Assembly: GCF_001375515.1 (NCBI RefSeq)
Contig: NZ_CTDX01000016.1
Location: 62,001 to 126,000 of the forward strand
Direction of reading: 5' to 3'
DNA: 64,000 nt
Source of the DNA: Bacillus kwashiorkori
Lineage (GTDB): Bacteria > Bacillota > Bacilli > Bacillales > Caldibacillaceae
The position numbers were made by a program, and so were the translations under genes. The notes below the pieces were generated by a model. That model was not told the origin of the DNA. It searched no databases and was given only the letters and a program-made list of their open reading frames with translations. Below are positions 37,803 through 47,473 of the stretch, one piece after another (position 1 is the first letter of the stretch; each line of letters opens with the position of its first letter).

Positions 37803-38152
37803 GGCACGATTATACGAGTGTCAAAAACATCTACATTATCTGTGGTAAAACAGATATGAGAAAAGGAATCGATGGGTTAGCTACTCTCATTCAAGATTCC
37901 TTCGAACTTGATCCATACGGAGATTCGATTTTCTTATTTTCCGGATGGAGCAAAGATCGCTATAAGTGTTTATATTTTGACGGAGATGGCTTCGCCATGC
38001 TTTATAAGCGTTTAGATAAAGGAAAGCTCCAATGGCCAAAAAACGAAAACGAAGTGCAAAACTTAACGCAGCAAGAGCTTCGCTGGCTTCTTGAAGGGTT
38101 ATCAATTCAACAGCCAAAAGCTATTCAGCAATCATCAAAAGGAATCTTTTGA
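37799..38152 (+). CDS. tnpB: IS66 family protein TnpB (copy 1)
   Basis: A 117-residue IS66 Orf2-like protein: YIICGKTDMRKGIDGLATLI, FLFSGWSKDRYKCLYFDGDG and FAMLYKRLDKGKLQWP are family hallmarks. It is needed for efficient transposition of IS66 elements although its biochemical role is unclear. It overlaps orf1 by four bases. Confidence 0.92.
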   Translation: MRHDYTSVKNIYIICGKTDMRKGIDGLATLIQDSFELDPYGDSIFLFSGWSKDRYKCLYFDGDGFAMLYKRLDKGKLQWPKNENEVQNLTQQELRWLLEGLSIQQPKAIQQSSKGIF

Positions 38153-38243
38153 TTTCTATTAAAATTTAACTTTTACTATTTTCCCACTGATGTTCGAATG
38201 ATATACTTGAACTATCTTATTTGAACGAAAAGTGGTGAATCTA

Positions 38244-39815
38244 ATGGCTAATGCTTCTACTAATAATCAGAATCAATATAAGAAATTAATTCAGCTTCTC
38301 GAAGAACAATTGGCTCATTCTAATCAACAGAATGAAGCATTATCCAAACAGATTGAATCATTAACCGAGCAAGTTCGCTATTTAACGAAACTTTTATATG
38401 GATCAAAAACAGAGAAATCTAAATATAATGCGCCCAATGGACAAACATCATTATTTGATAATGATCCGTCTTTTAATGAATCTGAGCACACAGAAGAACA
38501 AAGCCAACAGATGGTATCTTATACTGTTGTACGTAAAGCTCAAAATAAAAAACGAAATGATTCATTACATGACAATGTTGAAGTGAAGGCTATTCATCAT
38601 CATCCAGAGAATACAATTTGTGACTGTTGCCAAGGCCAAATGACAGAAATAGGTAGCAAAGTCATACGTGAGGAAGCTAAATTTATTCCAGCAAGAATGG
38701 AGAAAGTTCAGCATATTGAGCATGCCTATGAATGTAAAAAATGCAAAAGTGACTTATATCAAAAATCGCAAATAAAGCGCGGCAAAGCACCACAGCCTCC
38801 CATTCAACGGAGCATCGCAGGTCCTAGTGTACTCGCCAAAGTAATTTACGATAAATTTTCACAATACTTACCTCTTTACCGACAGGTAAAGGAATGGGAA
38901 CGTTTCGGTTTAACTACGAATGATAAAAACCTCTCGAATTGGGTTATTCGAGCATCACATGATTGGCTCTTGCCTATTTATGACCGAATGAAGTGTATAT
39001 TGTTGGCTAAATCAATATTACACGTTGATGAGACTTATGGGCAAATTATCAATCGGTCAGATGGAAAACCTGGTCAGTCTAATGCTTATAATTGGGTTTA
39101 CCGAAGTGTGCCTAATCAAGGTCCAACCATCGTACTTTTTCAAAGCTCTTTATCACGAGCTCGATCTGTTCTTGAGGGCTTCATTGGTGATTATTCTGGA
39201 ACGATTATCTGCGATGGTTATTCCGCTTATGACAATATTAAAGGGGTCAACTTCGCAAATTGTTGGGCTCATGTTCGCCGTTATTGGTTAAAGGCCGAAA
39301 GTAAAAATGGACGAATCGGTGTAAAATATTGCGATGATTTATTTCAACTTGAAAGGGAATTTAAACATTTGTCTCCAGGCAAACGTAAAAAGAAACGCAA
39401 AAAATATTCGAAACCGATTGTTGATAAGTTCTTTAACTGGGTAGAAAACTCACCATTCTTTGGGAAAAATGCAATCGCTAAAGCAGCTGAGTACACGCTC
39501 AAACGAGCGAAGGAACTAAAGGCATTTCTAAATGATGGCAGAATTGAAATGCATAATAATCCCGCTGAAAACGCCATCCGTCCTAATGTTATTGGACGCA
39601 AAAATTGGCTGTTTTCTGTTAGCGAAGCTGGAGCAAAAGCAAATGCAATTTGTTTAAGTATCGCAGAGACAGCTAAAGCAAATGGTGTGGATTTTTATCG
39701 GTATCTTGTAAAATTACTGAAGGATTTACCAAATTTAGATATTCATAGAAATCCAGATGTTATAAATTTGTACTTGCCTTGGTCGAAGATGATCCGAAAA
39801 GAATGTAGCATATAA
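38244..39815 (+). CDS. tnpC: IS66 family transposase TnpC (copy 1)
   Basis: A 523-residue DDE transposase. The N-terminus is a leucine-zipper-like coiled coil (QLLEEQLAHSNQQNEALSKQ), then a zinc-binding segment (CDCCQGQM ... CKKCKSDLY), then the catalytic core with LHVDETYGQ, CDGYSAYDNIKG plus CWAHVRRYW, and a final HNNPAENAIRPNVIGRKNWL region carrying the last acidic residue. I use ATG 38244 after GGTG. The gene looks intact. Confidence 0.95.
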   Translation: MANASTNNQNQYKKLIQLLEEQLAHSNQQNEALSKQIESLTEQVRYLTKLLYGSKTEKSKYNAPNGQTSLFDNDPSFNESEHTEEQSQQMVSYTVVRKAQNKKRNDSLHDNVEVKAIHHHPENTICDCCQGQMTEIGSKVIREEAKFIPARMEKVQHIEHAYECKKCKSDLYQKSQIKRGKAPQPPIQRSIAGPSVLAKVIYDKFSQYLPLYRQVKEWERFGLTTNDKNLSNWVIRASHDWLLPIYDRMKCILLAKSILHVDETYGQIINRSDGKPGQSNAYNWVYRSVPNQGPTIVLFQSSLSRARSVLEGFIGDYSGTIICDGYSAYDNIKGVNFANCWAHVRRYWLKAESKNGRIGVKYCDDLFQLEREFKHLSPGKRKKKRKKYSKPIVDKFFNWVENSPFFGKNAIAKAAEYTLKRAKELKAFLNDGRIEMHNNPAENAIRPNVIGRKNWLFSVSEAGAKANAICLSIAETAKANGVDFYRYLVKLLKDLPNLDIHRNPDVINLYLPWSKMIRKECSI

Positions 39816-39912
39816 AATGAAATAACCGTGAATCCGAATTGAAAAATCAGGATTTTACGGTTATTTGGCATGCGTACCCTTGAAGGTGCGCATTTTCTTA
39901 TTTCGGGCTTAC

Positions 39913-40383
39913 GTATCATGCCAGTCTTTGGGGGGAAATTAAAATAAATTAATGTCTATTTCCGAAGGTTTTTCCGGTATTTAACCGAACCGATAGACTT
40001 TCGGTTTCTTTTTTCTAAATCGGAAAATCAGCAATGTATTCCTTCTCTTTTTCAATAAGTGTAGACTCTTTTGTGTATATATCCTCCAATATGATACGCA
40101 ATTGTTTTTTCTGATAACATAAGGAAACGAAAAATACTCAACAAACGGGCGCGTTTGTTCAATATCTCCAATTTTTAATAAGTCGAAAATATGCAGTTTT
40201 TTTTTCATTTCTTTGCATATTTTCGGCTTATTTACATTCAAAAAACATTCCGCCATAAACAGCATTATTTAATTGCCAAATACACCCCAATACACAAGGT
40301 ATATTTCTTGAGTACGGGAGCTTCTCTATTTTCGACAATTACACATGGGAATGATAAATTCAAACTTCTTGTAAACTTTTATT
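39913..40383. other. intergenic DNA between IS66 copy 1 and the TrlF-like gene, with a remnant
   Basis: No convincing gene. A hairpin AACCGAA (39983-39989) / TTCGGTTT (40000-40007) followed by C and T6 could end minus-IS readthrough on the plus strand. At 40263-40330 the minus strand reads VLKKYTLCIGVYLAIK, resembling the decayed membrane peptide at 32365-32507. Confidence 0.45.
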
Positions 40384-42927
40384 TTATTTCCCATCTAAAA
40401 TATCTTGATAAAGAAATTGTTTATGTTTAAAGGATTCTACCCCACCTTCAAGTAAATTTACTATGTGTAATAAAATTGATTTTTCAGTAGGATATCCAGT
40501 CGCTTCAACCCAACCATTCGTGTTATTCGATGCCATAACAATAACTTGTTCTGCCTTAGAATTTGTAACAATGGTAGAATTGTGTGTTGCGATAATGACC
40601 TGTCTTTTTGACTTCGCTTTTCTTAAATCACTGACTAAGTTCTTATAAATATACCTATTATCCAAATTATCTTCAGGTTGGTCAATGATAAGGGGGGTAT
40701 AATCATTCGAAAAATCACTATAGGATAAAATAAATGATAACATAGCAACCACTTTTTGCCCCAACGATAGTTCTTTCACGCTTTTAAATATTTTTCCAAC
40801 TGGTTTGTTCATTTCCATGTTATTTATATTAAATTCTAAATCAAATTCATCAAAATCCAGTAAGTAGTTTTTTATTAGTTCGACTGCATGAGGTAATCCG
40901 TTTTCCAGTACTCTCCTGCGTATAATATCAAAAAATGTTGTTACATTATTACTCGATATATCAACAATTCCCTCGTTTACTTGTTTTTTAGATAGGGAAG
41001 AAGTATGTTCTTTGATATTCTCCAAATCTAATATTTTATTATAATTCTTTTCGCTGAGTAATAAAAAAACATTAATAGGATCAGATTTTTCACTTAAAAG
41101 AGATAAGTATTCAATTAAATCCTCAATTTTTATATTGAATTTTTCAAAATAGTTGTCTGGATCTTCCATTTTCACTTCTAAAATTTCAACCCAGTTAAGT
41201 ATAAACTCATTAATATTATTTTGGTAGTAGGTGATTTTTAATTGATTTACATGGTTAGCATTAAAACTGTCAAGTGTATTATGAACAGTAATCTTCCTAT
41301 CTTTTAAGATAGCTGGTAACTCTTTGTATTTCTGTTTTAAACCTTTAATAGTAGTAATATTACCTACTTTTCTTTTGTCGGAGAGTACTTCATTTTTGAA
41401 CATCATTTCCCGGATAAAATCAGTAATCTCATCTGAACTGGAGGTTCTTACCAACTCATTCACAGAATATCTTCTATAAAAAAAGTTTGAAAGAAGACTT
41501 TTCTTATTCCTTGTTATTTCTTCAATATACTCTTGATTTTGAATGATGGTTTTTTTAAAGAGTTGAATATACCTTTCTATTGATATATCTTTTATTTTTT
41601 TAGGATCAAATATAAATTTCTTGTCATATTTATAATTGTCAAGGTCATTGTTAAAATACCCTAAGATAGAAGTGTACTGCTTTTTATCCATTTTAGGAGT
41701 ATTGAAAATAATATAATAATCCTCACCATTGTATGAGCAAACAACACAAACCCTGCCTTGATTACAAATGTTTTCCAAAGCTTTCTCATCGTAAACATTT
41801 TGAGAAAGGACGAAATTGATGGTATTTAAAACAGTACTTTTTCCTGTTCCCCTACCGCCTATGAAACAATTAAGTGATTCAGAAAATGATATACCGAAAT
41901 TTCCGTTTCCATTTATTCCAGAGAGAAATCCATCTTCTTCAACCACGATACCTTTAATGAATACATTTGGTTTTTCTGGTTCCTTATATTCTGTTGAAAT
42001 TTCAAAGTCTCTGATTGCATTTTTTAACATGGTAAAGTTGACTTTTTGTCCTTTAATCCAAAAGGGTTTAGTTGCTAAGTTATCTAAACTATGTGAATCC
42101 TCATCTAATACAAAATTATAATTCCATTTGGTGTATCTTTTTAAATTTTCCATCACTCTCGGAATGTTATCTAAATGAGACACACCTAATAATTTATTAT
42201 CTATTGAATTAAACAAACGATCTTTGTATCCACCACTTAGAAAGTCCGGCTTAAAGATATCCGAACTATTTATATGGGCAATATAGCCAATTCCACCAAA
42301 TTCGTTTATTTTTGTTAGGACATTCAAACTTGTTTGATATGTCCCGGATATACAATCCATTATGTCACTATAAATCCAATTGTTTAGGAGGCTAATTGTC
42401 TCTTCCTTAGCATCAAATATACCTACTACGTGACATTTATCAGCACAGGAAATTTCAATTCCTAAAAAAATATCTGTATATATTTTATACGAAAAAGAAT
42501 TATTAATAATATCTATAGCATTAACGAGCTTTTCATATCCTGAGATGGTATTGTGATCAGTAATGACAGCTAATTTTACATTCTCATCAGCCAATTTTTT
42601 GGCAATTAGTAAGTATGTTAAGTATTCTTTTAATGTTTCAAAATAATTATTTTGGTTTGCAATTTCCATTGCTTCTTCAAAAGTTAAGCTGTTTTCAGGA
42701 AATAGTAGTTCCTTTATGGCTATTCTAAATAAATCTTCATTTGACAATTCCGTATATTTTTCAGCTGTTAAACTTTCAAATAATCTATAATCATGAGAAG
42801 CTGGTGTATGAATATGGAATACTGATTTATGATAGTCTGCGTATTTTTTTCTTTTTGAGTTGATTGCTAAATCAATATCATTAACAAAACTGTTTTTTAA
42901 AAGTGTTTTATTGTAGGTTAAATTTAT
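40384..42927 (-). CDS. TrlF-like protein: PHP phosphoesterase domain fused to an SMC/ABC-type ATPase
   Basis: The N-terminal PHP domain has HIHT (38-41), TDHN (123-126), a GIEIS plus His166 stretch, an AH pair near 218 and DSH at 277-279, the metal-ligand pattern of PHP phosphoesterases. The ATPase has Walker [10 protein letters not shown] (357-365), a LSLGQK signature and Walker [12 protein letters not shown] near the C-terminus. The first in-frame TTG (42747) would cut off the HIHT motif. The open frame continues upstream to a GGAGG (42940-42936), and eight bases after it is ATA 42927, giving 847 residues. So the true start is either a rare ATA (or ATT 42933) or a mutated ATG. The architecture fits the TrlF/Spaf_1101 families, which I recall as candidate defence or RNA-repair ATPases. 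Confidence 0.85.
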   Translation of the reverse strand: MNLTYNKTLLKNSFVNDIDLAINSKRKKYADYHKSVFHIHTPASHDYRLFESLTAEKYTELSNEDLFRIAIKELLFPENSLTFEEAMEIANQNNYFETLKEYLTYLLIAKKLADENVKLAVITDHNTISGYEKLVNAIDIINNSFSYKIYTDIFLGIEISCADKCHVVGIFDAKEETISLLNNWIYSDIMDCISGTYQTSLNVLTKINEFGGIGYIAHINSSDIFKPDFLSGGYKDRLFNSIDNKLLGVSHLDNIPRVMENLKRYTKWNYNFVLDEDSHSLDNLATKPFWIKGQKVNFTMLKNAIRDFEISTEYKEPEKPNVFIKGIVVEEDGFLSGINGNGNFGISFSESLNCFIGGRGTGKSTVLNTINFVLSQNVYDEKALENICNQGRVCVVCSYNGEDYYIIFNTPKMDKKQYTSILGYFNNDLDNYKYDKKFIFDPKKIKDISIERYIQLFKKTIIQNQEYIEEITRNKKSLLSNFFYRRYSVNELVRTSSSDEITDFIREMMFKNEVLSDKRKVGNITTIKGLKQKYKELPAILKDRKITVHNTLDSFNANHVNQLKITYYQNNINEFILNWVEILEVKMEDPDNYFEKFNIKIEDLIEYLSLLSEKSDPINVFLLLSEKNYNKILDLENIKEHTSSLSKKQVNEGIVDISSNNVTTFFDIIRRRVLENGLPHAVELIKNYLLDFDEFDLEFNINNMEMNKPVGKIFKSVKELSLGQKVVAMLSFILSYSDFSNDYTPLIIDQPEDNLDNRYIYKNLVSDLRKAKSKRQVIIATHNSTIVTNSKAEQVIVMASNNTNGWVEATGYPTEKSILLHIVNLLEGGVESFKHKQFLYQDILDGK

Positions 42928-43071
42928 TTTAATTGCCTCCTAACTATTAACGCAATCTACGATTATAGTATAATTTTACTAGATATTTAATAGTTCGGAT
43001 AGATGGAGTAAACAAGAAAAACGATTGAAAATGATGGATCCTATATCAAGAAACTGGAAAGGGATGATCCT

Positions 43072-43293
43072 ATGAAAAAAATACTTATAAACAAAGTACG
43101 TTGCAAAAAGTGCAATGACATCATCGAGTCAAAACATAGCAATGATTTTAAGCGATGTAAGTGTGGTGCAATTTTCATAGACGGTGGTAAGGACTTTCAA
43201 CGTTACGGATGGGGAATCAATCATTCTGAAGAAAAAGCTCATCTAGACGATTATATTGATTTTAGTTACTCTGTTTATAAAGAAAATAGTTGA
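43072..43293 (+). CDS. small zinc-ribbon protein, 73 residues
   Basis: Short protein with a treble of cysteines in zinc-ribbon order: VRCKKCNDII, then FKRCKCGAIFIDGG. The second half (FQRYGWGINHSEEKAHLDDY) is acidic and aromatic. It resembles small DUF-type zinc ribbons found in Firmicute mobile DNA. ATG 43072 has GGGATGATCC upstream, a moderate site. It is divergent from the TrlF-like gene. Function unknown. Confidence 0.65.
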   Translation: MKKILINKVRCKKCNDIIESKHSNDFKRCKCGAIFIDGGKDFQRYGWGINHSEEKAHLDDYIDFSYSVYKENS

Positions 43294-43878
43294 ATAGCTG
43301 CTAGGCGGCCTAGCGTGAATTAATACTGGGTAAGATAGAGAGTGTTCGCTTTGTTAAATGGTGAATTATAAGGTAAGTAAGTAAAATCATCCTTGATATT
43401 TATGGATAAGTTTGGAATAATATATTTGCATGAAGCGGCCTCTGTCTGGAAATTTTTATGGTTTTTGGTAGGAACCATAAAAAATTAGGTTCCACAGTTC
43501 AAAGCTGTGTGGACCTTTTTACATTTTAGATTCGAATCTTACGTTAAATGAAAAGCTTTATACAATCGGGTCAGATTGTGGAGGAACTCAGGTATTTGTA
43601 GTAGACTAAATGTTGCGCAATAAACAATCTCTTTTTCAGAGCATTTTGTGAAGAATTCCGCTTAAACAAACGGATAGAAGCTTAATAAGCTAATCTATAA
43701 AGAGGCATAGAACCATAAGGGTTTATGTCCTTGTTAATTGAATATTCGATTGTGTAGACAAAAAACAAAAATGGCAACGTTCAATATGATTAATTAAATG
43801 CCAGAATAGTTCATCCAAGATAACTTGGTATTTTGTTGTGTTGGAAACCTTTGAATATACTAATATAAGCTATATTTT
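43294..43878. other. noncoding stretch with one terminator
   Basis: Apart from a terminator-like hairpin at 43488-43520 (GGTTCCACAG / CTGTGTGGACC followed by T5) and a small palindrome AGCTTAATAAGCT near 43690, I see no gene, tRNA or repeat in these 585 bases. Confidence 0.6.
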
Positions 43879-44523
43879 TCATTCTTTTATGTTCAAATCT
43901 ATTTGTGGCTGGTTAGAGTATAATTCATTAACTAGTAGTATCAGAGCTTCATTCAATTCATATCGTGCAATTTTCCCTCTGAACTCTAAACCACGGATGT
44001 AGTCTATTCCACTATCTTGGGTGTCGAATACGCGATTCTCTTGATTTGGTAATATAGATGCAAGGTGAAGATCATGTAGCCTATCAAAAAAATTAGGAAA
44101 GCCCTCTGCTGAAAGAAACTTGTTAAAAGACTCTCTCATATGTTTCCTCATGTAAGATGCTTCATTTTCAGGGTGAGTAATTTCTCTTATGGCTTTTATT
44201 GCTTCGCCATTCAAGCCCATATAAGAACACGCCTTCTCCACTGAAAACGAGATTTCATCAGTTTCACCAATGAGATAGCCAACATCTACACTAAAGAAAT
44301 CTGCAATTAGATGCATAGTATCGAATTTAGGAAAGCCAACTTCTCCATTTTTATTTTTGGCTCCTGTATTCATCCATCGGCTAACATCTTTTTGGCCATA
44401 ACTAGTTCCATATTTATTGTTTAAGGCTTCAGCAAAGGACGCTTGAGTATATCTGCCTGCATCCATACACTTTTTTAATCTAATTTTCCAGTATATTGCC
44501 TTTTCTATTAATAAGTCATCCAT
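43879..44523 (-). CDS. phage-type XRE/HTH transcriptional repressor
   Basis: A 214-residue regulator with an N-terminal helix-turn-helix (YTQASFAEALNNKYGTSYGQ ... KDVSRWMNTG), then FPKFDTMHLIADFFSVDVGY and LIGETDE, typical of phage and ICE repressors, and a helical C-terminal domain of unknown role. I prefer ATG 44523, 11 bases after GGAGG; the in-frame ATG at 44541 overlaps that site. It is transcribed away from IS66 copy 2, which inserted about 180 bases upstream, so its former divergent partner genes may be those now found right of the element. Confidence 0.75.
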   Translation of the reverse strand: MDDLLIEKAIYWKIRLKKCMDAGRYTQASFAEALNNKYGTSYGQKDVSRWMNTGAKNKNGEVGFPKFDTMHLIADFFSVDVGYLIGETDEISFSVEKACSYMGLNGEAIKAIREITHPENEASYMRKHMRESFNKFLSAEGFPNFFDRLHDLHLASILPNQENRVFDTQDSGIDYIRGLEFRGKIARYELNEALILLVNELYSNQPQIDLNIKE

Positions 44524-44691
44524 GTTATAGAGAACCTCCATTCGAGATGGATTATATACCTTGAGTAAGTCTTGTGCAACCTAAAACTACACGCTATCAT
44601 TATGTTAGAAAAGCCAAAGGAACTGCAAAAAAACGAGAAAGGAAACTTTTTCATGCAAAGGGCGTATTAACAAAAAAGAGACTAACGGCGG

Positions 44692-44699
44692 TAAATACC
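44692..44699. repeat. 8-bp target duplication, left of IS66 copy 2
   Basis: TAAATACC directly precedes GTAAGCCC and is repeated at 47089-47096. Eight bases is the usual IS66 duplication length. Confidence 0.95.
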
Positions 44700-44783
44700 G
44701 TAAGCCCCCATTCAAACAACGCATATAATTGAGCAGCACCTCTTGATAAAATTTAGATATCGATTAAAGGAGGTGCTTTTCAT

Positions 44784-44978
44784 ATGCCTGAACAAAAACT
44801 TACTATCATCCCCGTTACATTGCATCCCGAAACCGAAAAAGTTACATCTTCAATACCAACAAAAACTTTTTTCAATTCAACTTGTACGATCAAATCGGGC
44901 AACGTTGAAATTTTCCTCTCTAACGGCGTTGATGAGCACATCATCCAAACCGTAATGAGGGAGATGAAAAATCTATGA
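44784..44978 (+). CDS. IS66 accessory protein, orf1 (copy 2)
   Basis: Identical to the 64-residue orf1 of copy 1, with the same AAAGGAGGTG ribosome site and the same four-base overlap with tnpB. Confidence 0.75.
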   Translation: MPEQKLTIIPVTLHPETEKVTSSIPTKTFFNSTCTIKSGNVEIFLSNGVDEHIIQTVMREMKNL

Positions 44979-45328
44979 GGCACGATTATACGAGTGTCAA
45001 AAACATCTACATTATCTGTGGTAAAACAGATATGAGAAAAGGAATCGATGGGTTAGCTACTCTCATTCAAGATTCCTTCGAACTTGATCCATACGGAGAT
45101 TCGATTTTCTTATTTTCCGGATGGAGCAAAGATCGCTATAAGTGTTTATATTTTGACGGAGATGGCTTCGCCATGCTTTATAAGCGTTTAGATAAAGGAA
45201 AGCTCCAATGGCCAAAAAACGAAAACGAAGTGCAAAACTTAACGCAGCAAGAGCTTCGCTGGCTTCTTGAAGGGTTATCAATTCAACAGCCAAAAGCTAT
45301 TCAGCAATCATCAAAAGGAATCTTTTGA
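44975..45328 (+). CDS. tnpB: IS66 family protein TnpB (copy 2)
   Basis: Identical to the 117-residue TnpB of copy 1 (YIICGKTDMRKGIDGLATLI motif); intact. Confidence 0.92.
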   Translation: MRHDYTSVKNIYIICGKTDMRKGIDGLATLIQDSFELDPYGDSIFLFSGWSKDRYKCLYFDGDGFAMLYKRLDKGKLQWPKNENEVQNLTQQELRWLLEGLSIQQPKAIQQSSKGIF

Positions 45329-45419
45329 TTTCTATTAAAATTTAACTTTTACTATTTTCCCACTGATGTTCGAATGATATACTTGAACTATCTTATTTGA
45401 ACGAAAAGTGGTGAATCTA

Positions 45420-46991
45420 ATGGCTAATGCTTCTACTAATAATCAGAATCAATATAAGAAATTAATTCAGCTTCTCGAAGAACAATTGGCTCATTCTAAT
45501 CAACAGAATGAAGCATTATCCAAACAGATTGAATCATTAACCGAGCAAGTTCGCTATTTAACGAAACTTTTATATGGATCAAAAACAGAGAAATCTAAAT
45601 ATAATGCGCCCAATGGACAAACATCATTATTTGATAATGATCCGTCTTTTAATGAATCTGAGCACACAGAAGAACAAAGCCAACAGATGGTATCTTATAC
45701 TGTTGTACGTAAAGCTCAAAATAAAAAACGAAATGATTCATTACATGACAATGTTGAAGTGAAGGCTATTCATCATCATCCAGAGAATACAATTTGTGAC
45801 TGTTGCCAAGGCCAAATGACAGAAATAGGTAGCAAAGTCATACGTGAGGAAGCTAAATTTATTCCAGCAAGAATGGAGAAAGTTCAGCATATTGAGCATG
45901 CCTATGAATGTAAAAAATGCAAAAGTGACTTATATCAAAAATCGCAAATAAAGCGCGGCAAAGCACCACAGCCTCCCATTCAACGGAGCATCGCAGGTCC
46001 TAGTGTACTCGCCAAAGTAATTTACGATAAATTTTCACAATACTTACCTCTTTACCGACAGGTAAAGGAATGGGAACGTTTCGGTTTAACTACGAATGAT
46101 AAAAACCTCTCGAATTGGGTTATTCGAGCATCACATGATTGGCTCTTGCCTATTTATGACCGAATGAAGTGTATATTGTTGGCTAAATCAATATTACACG
46201 TTGATGAGACTTATGGGCAAATTATCAATCGGTCAGATGGAAAACCTGGTCAGTCTAATGCTTATAATTGGGTTTACCGAAGTGTGCCTAATCAAGGTCC
46301 AACCATCGTACTTTTTCAAAGCTCTTTATCACGAGCTCGATCTGTTCTTGAGGGCTTCATTGGTGATTATTCTGGAACGATTATCTGCGATGGTTATTCC
46401 GCTTATGACAATATTAAAGGGGTCAACTTCGCAAATTGTTGGGCTCATGTTCGCCGTTATTGGTTAAAGGCCGAAAGTAAAAATGGACGAATCGGTGTAA
46501 AATATTGCGATGATTTATTTCAACTTGAAAGGGAATTTAAACATTTGTCTCCAGGCAAACGTAAAAAGAAACGCAAAAAATATTCGAAACCGATTGTTGA
46601 TAAGTTCTTTAACTGGGTAGAAAACTCACCATTCTTTGGGAAAAATGCAATCGCTAAAGCAGCTGAGTACACGCTCAAACGAGCGAAGGAACTAAAGGCA
46701 TTTCTAAATGATGGCAGAATTGAAATGCATAATAATCCCGCTGAAAACGCCATCCGTCCTAATGTTATTGGACGCAAAAATTGGCTGTTTTCTGTTAGCG
46801 AAGCTGGAGCAAAAGCAAATGCAATTTGTTTAAGTATCGCAGAGACAGCTAAAGCAAATGGTGTGGATTTTTATCGGTATCTTGTAAAATTACTGAAGGA
46901 TTTACCAAATTTAGATATTCATAGAAATCCAGATGTTATAAATTTGTACTTGCCTTGGTCGAAGATGATCCGAAAAGAATGTAGCATATAA
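45420..46991 (+). CDS. tnpC: IS66 family transposase TnpC (copy 2)
   Basis: Identical to the 523-residue transposase of copy 1, with zinc segment and catalytic regions complete. Start ATG 45420. Because copy 2 retains target duplications, this is the copy whose recent activity is directly documented by the sequence. Confidence 0.95.
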   Translation: MANASTNNQNQYKKLIQLLEEQLAHSNQQNEALSKQIESLTEQVRYLTKLLYGSKTEKSKYNAPNGQTSLFDNDPSFNESEHTEEQSQQMVSYTVVRKAQNKKRNDSLHDNVEVKAIHHHPENTICDCCQGQMTEIGSKVIREEAKFIPARMEKVQHIEHAYECKKCKSDLYQKSQIKRGKAPQPPIQRSIAGPSVLAKVIYDKFSQYLPLYRQVKEWERFGLTTNDKNLSNWVIRASHDWLLPIYDRMKCILLAKSILHVDETYGQIINRSDGKPGQSNAYNWVYRSVPNQGPTIVLFQSSLSRARSVLEGFIGDYSGTIICDGYSAYDNIKGVNFANCWAHVRRYWLKAESKNGRIGVKYCDDLFQLEREFKHLSPGKRKKKRKKYSKPIVDKFFNWVENSPFFGKNAIAKAAEYTLKRAKELKAFLNDGRIEMHNNPAENAIRPNVIGRKNWLFSVSEAGAKANAICLSIAETAKANGVDFYRYLVKLLKDLPNLDIHRNPDVINLYLPWSKMIRKECSI

Positions 46992-47088
46992 AATGAAATA
47001 ACCGTGAATCCGAATTGAAAAATCAGGATTTTACGGTTATTTGGCATGCGTACCCTTGAAGGTGCGCATTTTCTTATTTCGGGCTTAC

Positions 47089-47096
47089 TAAATACC
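47089..47096. repeat. 8-bp target duplication, right of IS66 copy 2
   Basis: TAAATACC directly follows GGGCTTAC and matches 44692-44699. Confidence 0.95.
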
Positions 47097-47120
47097 TTAT
47101 GAGGATGTCTGCCGGAATGA

Positions 47121-47472
47121 TTGGAAAAAGAACTAGGAATGACAGTTAAAGAAGTATATTTGCTCTTGAAAGACAAGGGCTTCCTCGATGGCGAAGAAGG
47201 CAATTGGTCCTTAACGGAATTAGGTAAGCAAGTTGGTGGTCAAGTGAGGCAAAAAGATAATGGAGAGGGAGGGTTCTGTAGACGCACATGGTCAGTTTTA
47301 TCGTGGAATGAAAAAATAGTCAATAAATTGAAAAAGAAATAATCCAGTAGCAATTATAGCTCTAATTGCAACTATGACAATCATCCCCATTGTTAGAGCG
47401 GTAATTAAAGCAATTCTGGATTCAAGCAAATTGCAAAAAATACTAAATCAAATAGCTAAGGGTGATGATTAA
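47121..47472 (+). pseudogene. wHTH-like small gene, probably frameshifted
   Basis: From TTG 47121 the frame gives 73 residues (MTVKEVYLLLKDKGFLDGEE, WSLTELGKQVGG) resembling the winged-helix tail of phage antirepressor-like proteins, ending at 47342. Removing one A in the A run near 47330 would join it to a hydrophobic segment (NNPVAIIALIATMTIIPIVR ... KILNQIAKGDD) ending at 47472, two bases before the next ATG. Either the first frame alone is the gene or the locus is a one-base frameshift. The start has only a distant GAGG; it lies 32 bases right of IS66 copy 2. Confidence 0.45.
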
Positions 47473-47473
47473 A

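Larger units (their letters stand above)
37524..39912 (+). mobile_element. IS66-family element, copy 1
   Basis: 2389 bp from GTAAGCCC to GGGCTTAC, carrying the three IS66 genes. All its encoded proteins are identical to those of copy 2 at 44700-47088, and all internal coordinates are offset by exactly 7176. Flanking octamers differ (ATTTGGTA left, GTATCATG right), so unlike copy 2 there is no target duplication. Confidence 0.93.
44700..47088 (+). mobile_element. IS66-family element, copy 2
   Basis: 2389 bp, the same as copy 1, with ends GTAAGCCC and GGGCTTAC and direct TAAATACC duplications on both sides. Removing it rejoins GGCGGTAAATACCTTATGAG. The perfect duplication and identity to copy 1 indicate a recent insertion. 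Confidence 0.96.

Noticed and set aside
37567..39601. Extra frames inside the IS66 copies (both copies)
   Set aside because: Shadows of orf1, tnpB and tnpC in other frames.
39981..40430. Two overlapping frames on opposite strands between IS66 copy 1 and the TrlF-like gene
   Set aside because: Low-complexity Lys/Phe-rich composition, no ribosome sites, overlapping each other; best read as decayed DNA.
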